64,000 bases of DNA, from assembly GCA_964460435.1 (NCBI GenBank), contig CAYWRH010000002.1:1-64000 (forward strand), written 5' to 3'. The DNA comes from JAAZBV01 sp964460435. Lineage in GTDB: Bacteria > Desulfobacterota > DSM-4660 > Desulfatiglandales > HGW-15. The translations under genes were made by a program, and so were the position numbers. Below the pieces are notes generated by a model. That model did not search any database. It was not told the DNA's origin and saw only the letters and a list, made by a program, of their open reading frames with translations. Below, piece by piece: positions 7,418-15,706 of the stretch; the first letter of the stretch is position 1; each line of letters opens with the position of its first letter.

Positions 7418-9235
7418 CTATCCCCTTAATTTTTCCATCTCCTCCCTGAACTGCCCCACCCTTTTTTCAAAATGGTCAATTGCCTTTTTGACAGGTAATG
7501 GAGACCTCATATCCACACCCGTATCCTTAAGTTCATCAAGCGGGAATTTGCTGCCGCCAAGCTTCAGGAAATCAAGATAAGATATTCTTGCCTTTTCATC
7601 CCCATTTATAATCATATCTGCCAGGGCCGCTGCCGCAGAGATGCCGGTCGCATACTTGTACACATAAAATGCCGTATAAAAATGTGGTATGCGCAGACAC
7701 TCCAGTTCAAGCTCAGGGTCAATTGCAAGTGTATCCCCGAAATATGCATCAAGGAGTTTTCGGTATTCCCCTTTTATTACATCAAGGGTTAGGGGCAGGT
7801 TCTGCTCCAGGATAGAGTGACAAACCTTTTCAAACTCTGCAAACATGGTCTGCCTGTAAAGTGTTGCCCTGAAATTGTCAATCTCGCGGTTAAGTATGTA
7901 GGCCTTCATAGAGGGGTCATTTCTGTAGTAATCAAGCAGGTAGCTGCTTAAGAGGGCCTCATTAAGGGTCGAGGCCACCTCTGCGACGAATATGGTATAC
8001 TGATGGTACACATAGGGCTGATTTTTTATGGAAAGGTATGAATGCATTGAGTGGCCTGCCTCATGGGCAAGGGTATAGAGGCTGTTAATATTTTTGTCCT
8101 GAAAATTCATGAGTATGTATGGCGGTGAATCATAGCAGCCTGATGAGTATGCCCCGCTCCTCTTTCCCCTGTTTTCGTATCTGTCTACCCATCCGCCTGT
8201 GAGCCCCCTTTTCAGTATAGAGGTATATTCCTCACCAAGGGGCCTTAACGCATTTACACATACATCAACCGCCTCATCATAGTTCATGCTGAATTTTATA
8301 TCCGGCACAATCGGGACATAGGTATCATAAAAATGAAGTTCATTAAGGCCAAGGGTCTTTTTACGGAACCTGAAATAGTCAAACAGGGGGTTCAGGTTTC
8401 CCCTGACCGTTGAAACAAGGTTGTCATAGACTGACTCTGGCACATCATCATTAAAAAGGGCAGATGCCCTGGCAGAGCTGAAATTCCTCACCCTGGAATA
8501 AAAGATATTCTTTTTATTGCTGTATGAAAGGATTGTGGCAATGGTGTTTTCATGTTCTTTATATTCACGGTAATACTGGTGAAAGGCTCTCTTTCTGATC
8601 TCACGGTCAGGGTTTATTAAAAATGTGGAAAAATTGCCATGACTCAACTCAACCACTTTGCCTGTTTCATCTGTAATAGACCCAAACCTGAGGTCTACAT
8701 TATCGAGCTGGCCAAACACCTGTGATGAGGCAAGGGCAAAATCCTGACTCATGGCCAGTATCCTCTCTATCTTTTCGTCATGGGTGTGGGGCTTATACCT
8801 CAGTATCTTTTCAAGGTAGAATCTGTATTCCTTTAGCGTATCTTCCTTAAGAAACTGGTTCATCCGGCCTTCATCTATCCCCTGAATCTCCGGCGTGATA
8901 AAACTCGCCAACTCAGAAGCGCGTGTGTAAAGGGCAATTGCCCTCTGATACATTGCCAGATACTGCTGGTTTGATTTATCCTCATCACTTTTCAGGTGGG
9001 CATAGGTATACAACCTTTCTATATTCCGGTCTGTCTTTAGTGAAAATTCGATAGCCCCTGCAAGGCTGTGGCTGGACTCCCCAAGCTTACCACGGAAGTT
9101 ATCATATGCAGGAAGCTCTTTTTCCACCTCGGCGTACAGGCTTTCCCATTCCTCATTTGAACTGAACAGGGGTGAAAGATCCCATCTGTCTTTTTCAGGA
9201 ATCTCTTTTCTTTCTGGTATAACATTCTGGGTCAT
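7418..9235 (-). CDS. pepF: Oligoendopeptidase F (M3 family)
   Basis: 605 residues, normal length for M3B oligoendopeptidase F. The zinc site HEAGHSMHSYL (HExxH) lies near residue 390, with the downstream glutamate in EVASTLNEALL. The N-terminal region is the helical M3 domain; no signal peptide, so it should act on short peptides in the cytoplasm. The gene stands alone on the minus strand, ends opposite the rhodanese gene, and has an AGAGG ribosome binding site just upstream of the ATG. Confidence 0.93.
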   Translation of the reverse strand: MTQNVIPERKEIPEKDRWDLSPLFSSNEEWESLYAEVEKELPAYDNFRGKLGESSHSLAGAIEFSLKTDRNIERLYTYAHLKSDEDKSNQQYLAMYQRAIALYTRASELASFITPEIQGIDEGRMNQFLKEDTLKEYRFYLEKILRYKPHTHDEKIERILAMSQDFALASSQVFGQLDNVDLRFGSITDETGKVVELSHGNFSTFLINPDREIRKRAFHQYYREYKEHENTIATILSYSNKKNIFYSRVRNFSSARASALFNDDVPESVYDNLVSTVRGNLNPLFDYFRFRKKTLGLNELHFYDTYVPIVPDIKFSMNYDEAVDVCVNALRPLGEEYTSILKRGLTGGWVDRYENRGKRSGAYSSGCYDSPPYILMNFQDKNINSLYTLAHEAGHSMHSYLSIKNQPYVYHQYTIFVAEVASTLNEALLSSYLLDYYRNDPSMKAYILNREIDNFRATLYRQTMFAEFEKVCHSILEQNLPLTLDVIKGEYRKLLDAYFGDTLAIDPELELECLRIPHFYTAFYVYKYATGISAAAALADMIINGDEKARISYLDFLKLGGSKFPLDELKDTGVDMRSPLPVKKAIDHFEKRVGQFREEMEKLRG

Positions 9236-9325
9236 AAACAGGGTTCCTCTCTTTTAATATTTGATTTTTTAGTCAGATAATATACATTCATTAAAGTATA
9301 ATGCAATCTTCATAAGGAGGGTAGC

Positions 9326-9511
9326 ATGAGACTCAGACCGGATTCCTTTAAAAACATCCTTGATAATCTTTATGACGGGCTTTACATGGTGGATACAAAA
9401 AGGGTTATTACCTACTGGAACAGGGCAGCAGAAAAGATCTCAGGGTACAAGGCTGATGAGCTTCTTTACAAAAGCAAGGAGTCGGGCAGGAACTGCCTGA
9501 CATTCGGATAG
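9326..9511 (+). pseudogene. PAS-GGDEF gene collapsed by internal deletion
   Basis: 61 residues with a good AAGGAGG ribosome binding site. Residues 8-42 are the start of a PAS domain (ILDNLYDGLYMVDTKR, ITYWNRAAEKISGYKADE). Residues 43-56, ADELLYKSKESGRN, do not belong to a PAS domain; they match the C-terminal signature of GGDEF domains (A-D-x-A-L-Y-x-A-K-x-x-G-R-N). The simplest reading is that most of a PAS-GGDEF diguanylate cyclase gene was deleted in frame, joining its two ends at the shared codons for A-D-E. The product cannot make c-di-GMP. It may still be expressed from the intact start. Confidence 0.6.
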
Positions 9512-9553
9512 ACATATTTACTATTACAGTTAACATAATCCAAACGATCTGTT

Positions 9554-11458
9554 TTAATGGCCGTCCAGGTGTTTAGCCAGCAGTTCAACAAGCTCCTTTT
9601 TCATAAATGGCTTGCAGATGCTTCCTGTAAAGCCATATTCAGCCGGATTCTGCATCACAGGGTCTTCAGCATACCCGCTTGCCACAAAAACCGGGATATC
9701 CCCCTGCAGTTTTCTGATCTTTGCAACCACCTCTTTACCCCCCATGCCTCCGGGTATGGTCAGGTCAAGTATTATGGCTTTTACAGAATCTTTGATCTTT
9801 ATTTTGCGCTCCAACTCCATCAGGACCTCTTCTCCATTACTTACGCCCTTTACGTCATACCCGAGCGAACAAAGCATCCTCGCCATCATGTCACGGATAG
9901 ATTCTTCGTCATCCATCACAATAATGGTGCCCTTTCCCCTGAATTCCGGCTGGGGAGGAACGGCTTGCTTAACCTCTGCCTCTTTTGTGGCAGGAAGATA
10001 TATATGAAAAATGGTGCCCTTCCCAGGTTCTGATTCAACGGTTATAGCGCCGCCATGCCGGTTTATTATGGAATAGCATGTAGAAAGCCCAAGACCATGC
10101 CCCTTTGTTTTGGTTGTAAAAAAGGGATCAAATATCCGGGACAACAGTTCCTGGGGTATGCCTATCCCGTGGTCGCCTATTGATATCTGCACATAATCGC
10201 CCTTTGCCATGCTGCCAAGTTCATTTGAGTTAACGGTAATATTCCGGGCGGTAATTTCTATTGAGCCTCCCATTGGCATGGCGTGGAGCGCATTGATAAC
10301 TATGTTGTCAATAACCTGACTGATCTGGTTGCTGTCAAAGCTGCATTGCCAAAGCTCTTCTGGTATATCGTACTTTGGTGAGACATTTGAACCGCTTAAG
10401 GCAAATTCTACCGCATCTTTTATACACGGAAATAATGGGCCAACTTTCCTGACAGGGGCGCCCCCCTTTGAAAAGGTCAGGAGCTGCTGAGTAAGGCTGC
10501 GCGCCCTGTTTATTGTTGCTGCGGCCTTATTCAGGCAATCAATGACATAGGGCTCTTTTGAGTAATCCCTTGCCAGATCAATATAGCCGAAAATTCCTCC
10601 CATGAGATTATTAAAATCATGGGCGATCCCGCCAGCCAGTATTCCAAGAGATTCCAGCTTTTGTCTCTTCTGCAACTCCATCTCCATCTGTTTTACAGAT
10701 GTGATATCCAAAAACATGGCCGCCATTTTGTTTGGCCCTGTTCCAAAGGCTACAACATAATATATGCCCTTTATTTTGCCATGCTCATACTCAAGCTGCT
10801 CTGTCTGCCATATCGCCCCGGTACGGGCAGCCTCCCTATACCTCGAGGGCACCTCTGTATCAGCAAGTGGGGGAAATATCTCCTCAATCGTCTTTCCGAT
10901 AAACTGTGAATGGTCAATGCCAATGATCTTGTCTGCAGCCGGGTTAGCGCCCAAAAAAACAAGCCTCCCGTCAGCCATTAATTCATACTGGTATATACCC
11001 ATTGGAGAGCCATTTATGATGCTCCTGTTGGCCATCTCACTTTTTTGCAGGCGTTCGGAAACCCGCTTCATATCGGTAATATCAAAGGCTGTTCCGCATG
11101 TGCCGATAATAACACCATTAACATCACGAATCGCATTTGCATTAAATACCAGATGGATACTGTTTCCTGACTTGCCAATGTGCACTGTTTCATACCCCTT
11201 GATGGATTCACCATTCATCAGTCGTAAAAATACCAGCATGTCATGCCTTGCCTGCTCAGGGGTCTGAAAATCTGTGAATTTTTTACCGAGCATCTCTTCT
11301 ATCTTATACCCTGTAATGATCTCCCATGCAGGGTTCAGATATACATATCTTGCCTCTTTATCGCATTGCCAGAAAAGATCCTGTGAGGTCTCTACCAGAT
11401 CCTGAAAAAGCCTGGAATGATCGTTTACTTGCTTATAATATGTCTCATCTTGTTTCAT
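9554..11458 (-). CDS. PAS-PAS hybrid sensor histidine kinase with C-terminal receiver
   Basis: 634 residues without a membrane segment, so a cytoplasmic sensor. Domains: PAS 1 about 15-130 (DITDM end), PAS 2 about 142-255, a HisKA-type dimerisation region with phospho-acceptor His280 in GGIAHDFNNLMGG, a HATPase domain with the N box NIVINALHAM at 385-394, G1 DHGIGIP at 429-435 and GHGLGLS at 453-459, then a receiver domain 510-628 with Asp516/517, phospho-acceptor Asp565 and Lys616. The HDFNN H-box is that of the NtrB-like PAS kinases common in this group. No response regulator is adjacent, so the partner is unknown. Confidence 0.93.
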   Translation of the reverse strand: MKQDETYYKQVNDHSRLFQDLVETSQDLFWQCDKEARYVYLNPAWEIITGYKIEEMLGKKFTDFQTPEQARHDMLVFLRLMNGESIKGYETVHIGKSGNSIHLVFNANAIRDVNGVIIGTCGTAFDITDMKRVSERLQKSEMANRSIINGSPMGIYQYELMADGRLVFLGANPAADKIIGIDHSQFIGKTIEEIFPPLADTEVPSRYREAARTGAIWQTEQLEYEHGKIKGIYYVVAFGTGPNKMAAMFLDITSVKQMEMELQKRQKLESLGILAGGIAHDFNNLMGGIFGYIDLARDYSKEPYVIDCLNKAAATINRARSLTQQLLTFSKGGAPVRKVGPLFPCIKDAVEFALSGSNVSPKYDIPEELWQCSFDSNQISQVIDNIVINALHAMPMGGSIEITARNITVNSNELGSMAKGDYVQISIGDHGIGIPQELLSRIFDPFFTTKTKGHGLGLSTCYSIINRHGGAITVESEPGKGTIFHIYLPATKEAEVKQAVPPQPEFRGKGTIIVMDDEESIRDMMARMLCSLGYDVKGVSNGEEVLMELERKIKIKDSVKAIILDLTIPGGMGGKEVVAKIRKLQGDIPVFVASGYAEDPVMQNPAEYGFTGSICKPFMKKELVELLAKHLDGH

Positions 11459-11523
11459 TTAATTCCAATTACTATTATCAAGTTAAAATAATTATGAAAC
11501 AATAAAACATCAGGAGATTAATA

Positions 11524-11586
11524 ATGGGTATTTTTGATATAAACATATTTGAAAATCCTCAAAAGTCAAAGGGTTTTCTCCTCTAA
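11524..11586 (+). CDS. Possible 20-residue small protein
   Basis: An ATG with a well-spaced ribosome binding site (CAGGAGA, 6-7 nt upstream) opens a 20-codon frame ending in TAA. The peptide is mildly hydrophobic at its start (GIFDINIF). It lies in the 270-bp gap between the divergent kinase gene and the ferredoxin-AOR operon and could be a leader peptide or chance. I recognise no family. Confidence 0.22.
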   Translation: MGIFDINIFENPQKSKGFLL

Positions 11587-11729
11587 TGTCAGGTCTCAAG
11601 GGATCGATTTTTGAAAAACTTTATAGGCAAAAAATGCATTATATTATTTTTAACAAATGTACTTAATTTTTTAAAGGTGTATCATACCCAGAACTAGTTA
11701 TATGTAAACCTTATATAAGGAGAAAAGGT

Positions 11730-12479
11730 ATGGCTGAATCTGAAAAACCAAGAGACAAGGTAAAAGAGATAGGCCGGCGTGAGTTTCTGGCGGGTAGCGG
11801 TGTCGCTATTGCTGCTGGCGTCCTGGCTACAGGTATCCCGGGTCTTGCAAATGCTGCTGCCAGTGACAAGACCTATCCTAAATCAGAAGGGTACATCGTA
11901 TATGACAGCAGGCTCTGCCTTGGTTGCCAGAGCTGCATGTTTGCATGCTCCCTGACACATGAAGGCGTTGCCAACCCTTCATTATCCAGGATACAGATCA
12001 TCCGTGATGCCCCGTCATTTGCCAGGTATCCATATGATGTAGTGATGTCTGTCTGCAGGCAGTGTGTTTCACCCCTGTGTGTGCAGAACTGCCCCACAGG
12101 CGCATGCCATGTGGATGAGGCAAACGGCAACATCAGGAGGATCGATCAGAAAAAATGCATTGGATGTAAAAGATGCATCCAGTCATGCCCCCAGGACCCT
12201 CACAAGACCATCTGGAACCCGGCAACTAAAAAATCTGCCAAATGCGACCTCTGCGAAGGAGCCCCCTACTGGAATGAGAAGGGCGGGCCAAAGGGGAAAC
12301 AGGCATGCATTGAAACATGCCCTGCAAGGGCGCTCAGGCTTGTAACAGAGGCGCCGTCACAGACAGATATCAACGGGTATGATGTAAATCTTGCACCACC
12401 GCCGCCCAAGGCAAAACCGCAGGGTTATGTATTACCCAAGCAGGAGACTGGTAAAGCGTCCGGGAATGGAGGGAAATAA
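11730..12479 (+). CDS. Tat-exported four-cluster [4Fe-4S] ferredoxin subunit (YdhY/HybA/DmsB type)
   Basis: 249 residues. A twin-arginine signal peptide covers about 1-43: GRREFLAGSG at 15-24, then an alanine-rich hydrophobic stretch ending in ANAAA. Sixteen cysteines make four [4Fe-4S] sites: C63/66/69/73, C109/112/117/121, C143/146/149/153 and C172/175/193/197. The pattern is that of electron-transfer subunits of DMSO-reductase-like and YdhV-type enzymes. The C-terminus (220-249) is a Pro/Gly-rich tail. The stop is 2 bp before the start of the AOR gene, so the products are surely partners, with this subunit passing electrons to or from the pyranopterin subunit. An AAGGAG ribosome binding site precedes the ATG. 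Confidence 0.9.
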   Translation: MAESEKPRDKVKEIGRREFLAGSGVAIAAGVLATGIPGLANAAASDKTYPKSEGYIVYDSRLCLGCQSCMFACSLTHEGVANPSLSRIQIIRDAPSFARYPYDVVMSVCRQCVSPLCVQNCPTGACHVDEANGNIRRIDQKKCIGCKRCIQSCPQDPHKTIWNPATKKSAKCDLCEGAPYWNEKGGPKGKQACIETCPARALRLVTEAPSQTDINGYDVNLAPPPPKAKPQGYVLPKQETGKASGNGGK

Positions 12480-12481
12480 AA

Positions 12482-14557
12482 ATGGCAAACGGATACGCAG
12501 GAAAGATACTTAAAATAAATCTCACAAAAAAGGAAATCAGCATAATAGACACTGCAAAATATGCGGAATTCGGAGGCGGTGCGGGCATGGGAGCAGCCAT
12601 ATTCTGGGACATTGCTGTTGTCCCGGGTGACTGGGATATGCAGGATGCTTTTGATCCGCGCAATGTAATATCTCTTATGACAGGCCCGCTTGCAGCCACA
12701 GGCGTGCCTGGCGCAGGCAGAACCAGCGTGTGCGGTATTGCCTCAGAGACCTATCCAACCCCGCTGTTTCACAGGACAAATTTTGGAGGCAGATTCGCTA
12801 CCATGCTCAAACTTGCCGGGTGGGACGGTGTGGTTGTCCATGGAAGGGCAGATGCCCCAGTATGGATTAATATTATAAATGACAAGGTGGTGATAGAAGA
12901 TGGCTCAAAATTATGGGGATTAGACACCTATGAAACACAGGACCGGATAACCTCTGCTGTTTCAGGAAGAACCAGATTCGGACAGCAGTGGCAGGAGATA
13001 GGAGATGAATACACAACCCTGATGCCTCAGATCGTTTGCATAGGCCCTGTTGGCGAATCCATGACAAAGGTTGCTTCACTTATTCACGGAAGCGGGGTAA
13101 GCGCACGCACCGGAGGCTTTGGCGGTGTTTTTGGTTCAAAAAACCTCAAGGCAATAAGCGTAATAGGCACAGGCAGTATCCAGGTGGCAGACCCTGCGGG
13201 CCTTGTTGATACGAGGCTCTGGCACACAAGGAAATTCCCGAAAATAGTTCTGGCGCAACCAGGGGCATCAGCATGCATGACATGCCTTAATAATGACAGA
13301 AAACGCAACTCCTTTTACGGCGGCGAGGCCATGTGCGCTGATGAATACTGGTACATGGGAAAACAGGAGCCAGGGTCATTTTCCAGCCGTGACCCGGACG
13401 CACTTATGCGCGGGGCAAGCATTGCCATAAAATGGGGCATATGCTCCTGGGCCACAAAATTCGGCGGGGCAATAACCCTTCCAGTGCCGGATGCCCCCAA
13501 GGCCTACAAGGGGATGGTGCCGATGGAGCCAGGTATCGGCTGGTACATAAAGTACCTTTATGAGATCGGCGAGCTTGGCCCCGGTAAAAAGATAGATTCA
13601 TACCCCCTCCCGATGGATCAGTGGGATACGCTAAAATTCCGTGAAATCTTCTGCGATGCGATAGCTCGGCGCGTAGGCATTGGGGCTGATCTCGCAAATG
13701 GATACCTTGAAGCGGCGGAAAAATGGGGAAGGCTTGAGGAGGACATGAATAACGGGACCATCAGGCTTCCGGCATGGGGCGCAAGCTGGCACCATTCCCT
13801 CCCCGGTGTTGACTGGGCCTACAGCTATATACTGATGTCAGGTGACCCGGTCTGGCACGGCTTCTTCGGCCTGACCGGTGGCGGCGGTTTTGGCGGGCCC
13901 GCAACATACACAGCCGAGGAACTTGTTAACATGATGGCAAAAAAGGTTATCCCATTTGACAATGACCCCATCATTTTCAGCAACTCATGGAAGGGTGATG
14001 AGGCATTCAAAACCGGTATCTATTCATCCCATAAGGCAAAGATGGTTGCGTGGGCAAGACGCTTTGCCGGTTTCTACAATGAGTCCATGTCTCTCTGCGA
14101 GATGCTTCTTCCGGTGTTTATGAGCAGTGGCACTGAAGATATTGCGGGCCCCAGCCCTGAGCTGGAATACAGGTATTATAAGGCTGTAACAGGCAGTAAA
14201 GAGAGCTTTGCCGATACAATGGAGAGAGGCAGGAAGATATGGAACATGGAAAGGGCAATCCGTGTTATGGCAGGCAGGCACCGTGATCAGGAAAAGTTTG
14301 CACCCTTTATGCATATGCCCGGCGCAACCTTCCCCATAAGCGGCCCCAAACCTGTCTACATTAATGGAAAATGGAGCTTTGAAAGCCAGAATGATCTCTA
14401 TCTGGATAGAGAAGGGGTTGAAAAGTTCAAGACCCACTTCTATAAACTGGAAGGGTGGGATACCAAAACCGGATGGCCTACCAAAAGGACACTGGAAAAG
14501 CTGGGCATGAAGAATGTTGCAGATGTGATGAAAAGCAAAGGCAAGCTGGGTGCATGA
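12482..14557 (+). CDS. Aldehyde:ferredoxin oxidoreductase-family protein, YdhV-like
   Basis: 691 residues, the length of E. coli YdhV, and similar in layout: MANGYAGKILKINLT start, GGGAGMGAAI, GPLAATGVPGAGRTS, GSGVSARTGGFGGVFGSKNLKA and a C-terminal GWPTKRTLEKLG. The family binds a tungsto- or molybdopterin and one [4Fe-4S] cluster through CxxCxxxC plus a distant Cys. Here the first two are Cys265 and Cys268, but the third position is Asp272 (CMTCLNND); the fourth is probably Cys538 (ESMSLCEM). Cys285 lies nearby and could substitute. No signal peptide of its own, while its partner has a Tat signal, so co-export is possible. Substrate unknown; aldehyde, acyl or reductive roles are all open. 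Confidence 0.88.
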   Translation: MANGYAGKILKINLTKKEISIIDTAKYAEFGGGAGMGAAIFWDIAVVPGDWDMQDAFDPRNVISLMTGPLAATGVPGAGRTSVCGIASETYPTPLFHRTNFGGRFATMLKLAGWDGVVVHGRADAPVWINIINDKVVIEDGSKLWGLDTYETQDRITSAVSGRTRFGQQWQEIGDEYTTLMPQIVCIGPVGESMTKVASLIHGSGVSARTGGFGGVFGSKNLKAISVIGTGSIQVADPAGLVDTRLWHTRKFPKIVLAQPGASACMTCLNNDRKRNSFYGGEAMCADEYWYMGKQEPGSFSSRDPDALMRGASIAIKWGICSWATKFGGAITLPVPDAPKAYKGMVPMEPGIGWYIKYLYEIGELGPGKKIDSYPLPMDQWDTLKFREIFCDAIARRVGIGADLANGYLEAAEKWGRLEEDMNNGTIRLPAWGASWHHSLPGVDWAYSYILMSGDPVWHGFFGLTGGGGFGGPATYTAEELVNMMAKKVIPFDNDPIIFSNSWKGDEAFKTGIYSSHKAKMVAWARRFAGFYNESMSLCEMLLPVFMSSGTEDIAGPSPELEYRYYKAVTGSKESFADTMERGRKIWNMERAIRVMAGRHRDQEKFAPFMHMPGATFPISGPKPVYINGKWSFESQNDLYLDREGVEKFKTHFYKLEGWDTKTGWPTKRTLEKLGMKNVADVMKSKGKLGA

Positions 14558-14604
14558 TAACAGTACGCACTTAGAAAAATGATTGGCTTAAATGCCTTTA
14601 TTAA

Positions 14605-14638
14605 AATGCGGGTTAGGCTTAAAACCTCAACCCGCATT
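14605..14638 (+). terminator. Intrinsic terminator after the AOR operon
   Basis: AATGCGGGTT (14605-14614) pairs with AACCCGCATT (14629-14638) around a 14-nt loop, followed by GATTTTTCT. It lies between the convergent AOR (+) and mobA (-) genes. Confidence 0.75.
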
Positions 14639-14684
14639 GATTTTTCTATTCCTTTATAACCATGCTCATAAGGGTGCATGGTGG

Positions 14685-15299
14685 TCAGACAAGTTTTATT
14701 ATCCTTTCCAGGTCATCCTGCCTGTTTACATTAAGAAATGTCTTAAGTTCAGGGTCAAATTGTTTTATCTCCTCTTCCCCTACAAATCTGACACTGATGC
14801 TGTCAAAGGCCTTGATTGTCTGAAATTCCTTTTTAATTATCAGATCCTTCATTGCCTGGACACATCTTTTACTGTAAAGGGCATGAAGGGGCTCTATCTT
14901 CCAGTCCACCTTTGGCACCACCGCATCATACCCCTCTTTTATCCCGGCCATGTATCTTAAAAGCACCTCGTTTATAAAGGGCATATCACATGCGCAGAAA
15001 AAGGCCCACTCATCCTCAAGCGCATCAAGTCCTGTATAAAGCCCCCCTACCGGGCCCATACCCTTTATTATATCCTGGTAAAGGGGGATCTTGAGGTATG
15101 AATAGTCAAGGGGGCTGTTTGTAATTATCATAAGATTCTTAAAGACCCTGCCAAGTGCGGAGGTTACCCTCTCGATAAGGGGCATGCCGTTGAAGCTTGC
15201 AAGGGCCTTGTTGCTGCCAAAACGGCTGCTTTTTCCTCCTGCAAGGACTACACCGGTTATCCCTTCTAAAAATTTATCCCTGTCAGTCTTTTCTTTCAT
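14685..15299 (-). CDS. mobA: Molybdenum cofactor guanylyltransferase
   Basis: 204 residues. The nucleotide-binding signature GVVLAGGKSSRFGSNKALASF lies at about 16-36 (LAGGxSxRxGxxK), followed by CACDMPFIN, the Asp-containing metal site near residue 98. MobA attaches GMP to molybdopterin to make the dinucleotide cofactor of DMSO-reductase-type enzymes. AOR-family enzymes normally use the cofactor without a nucleotide, so this gene probably serves other molybdo- or tungstoenzymes of the cell even though it lies opposite the AOR. Monocistronic as far as visible. Confidence 0.85.
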   Translation of the reverse strand: MKEKTDRDKFLEGITGVVLAGGKSSRFGSNKALASFNGMPLIERVTSALGRVFKNLMIITNSPLDYSYLKIPLYQDIIKGMGPVGGLYTGLDALEDEWAFFCACDMPFINEVLLRYMAGIKEGYDAVVPKVDWKIEPLHALYSKRCVQAMKDLIIKKEFQTIKAFDSISVRFVGEEEIKQFDPELKTFLNVNRQDDLERIIKLV

Positions 15300-15424
15300 G
15301 GTCGATTGAATATTTCACCTGCTGTTAAAAAGATACCCTTGCCATATGAGCGCCGAGATATTATATTTATCACATTTTTAACTCAATTAGCATATTGACC
15401 ATTTGAAATCCAGAGGTTTTAAGC

Positions 15425-15682
15425 ATGCGTGAGAATCCTTATACTTATACCTACATGAAACAGAGAAGACCAAGGGCAGGCGCTTCCCGCGAGGAAGCCG
15501 ATTTCAATGAACTTGAGGCCCTGGAGCTCTATTGCAGCCAGTGCCGCAGGGCAGTGCCTGTAAGAAAGCATCTCCTTTTAGTCCTGCCAGAGGGAGATAA
15601 ATATGAATACAGGTGCCAGTACTGCGGCTCAAAGGTAGGGGATAAAATAGACAAAGGCGTCAGGATGAAGGGATTTTTTTAA
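15425..15682 (+). CDS. Small zinc-ribbon protein of unknown function
   Basis: 85 residues. Two CxxC knuckles (YCSQCRR at about 36-42 and CQYCGSK at about 65-71) make a zinc ribbon; the N-terminus is polar and basic. It lies 24 bp before trxB in the same direction and is probably co-transcribed with it, which suggests a redox or regulatory link. No function is known to me. Confidence 0.65.
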   Translation: MRENPYTYTYMKQRRPRAGASREEADFNELEALELYCSQCRRAVPVRKHLLLVLPEGDKYEYRCQYCGSKVGDKIDKGVRMKGFF

Positions 15683-15706
15683 ACTATTCTTTAAAAGGAG
15701 CTCAGA

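Noticed and set aside
9557..11267. Several long plus-strand ORFs opposite the histidine kinase
   Set aside because: They are shadows of the kinase gene, whose PAS, HisKA, HATPase and receiver motifs are unmistakable on the minus strand; the plus-strand translations show no domain.
11587..11729. Molybdenum/tungsten cofactor riboswitch before the AOR operon
   Set aside because: The stretch is AT-rich and I could not recognise the conserved stems of that RNA.
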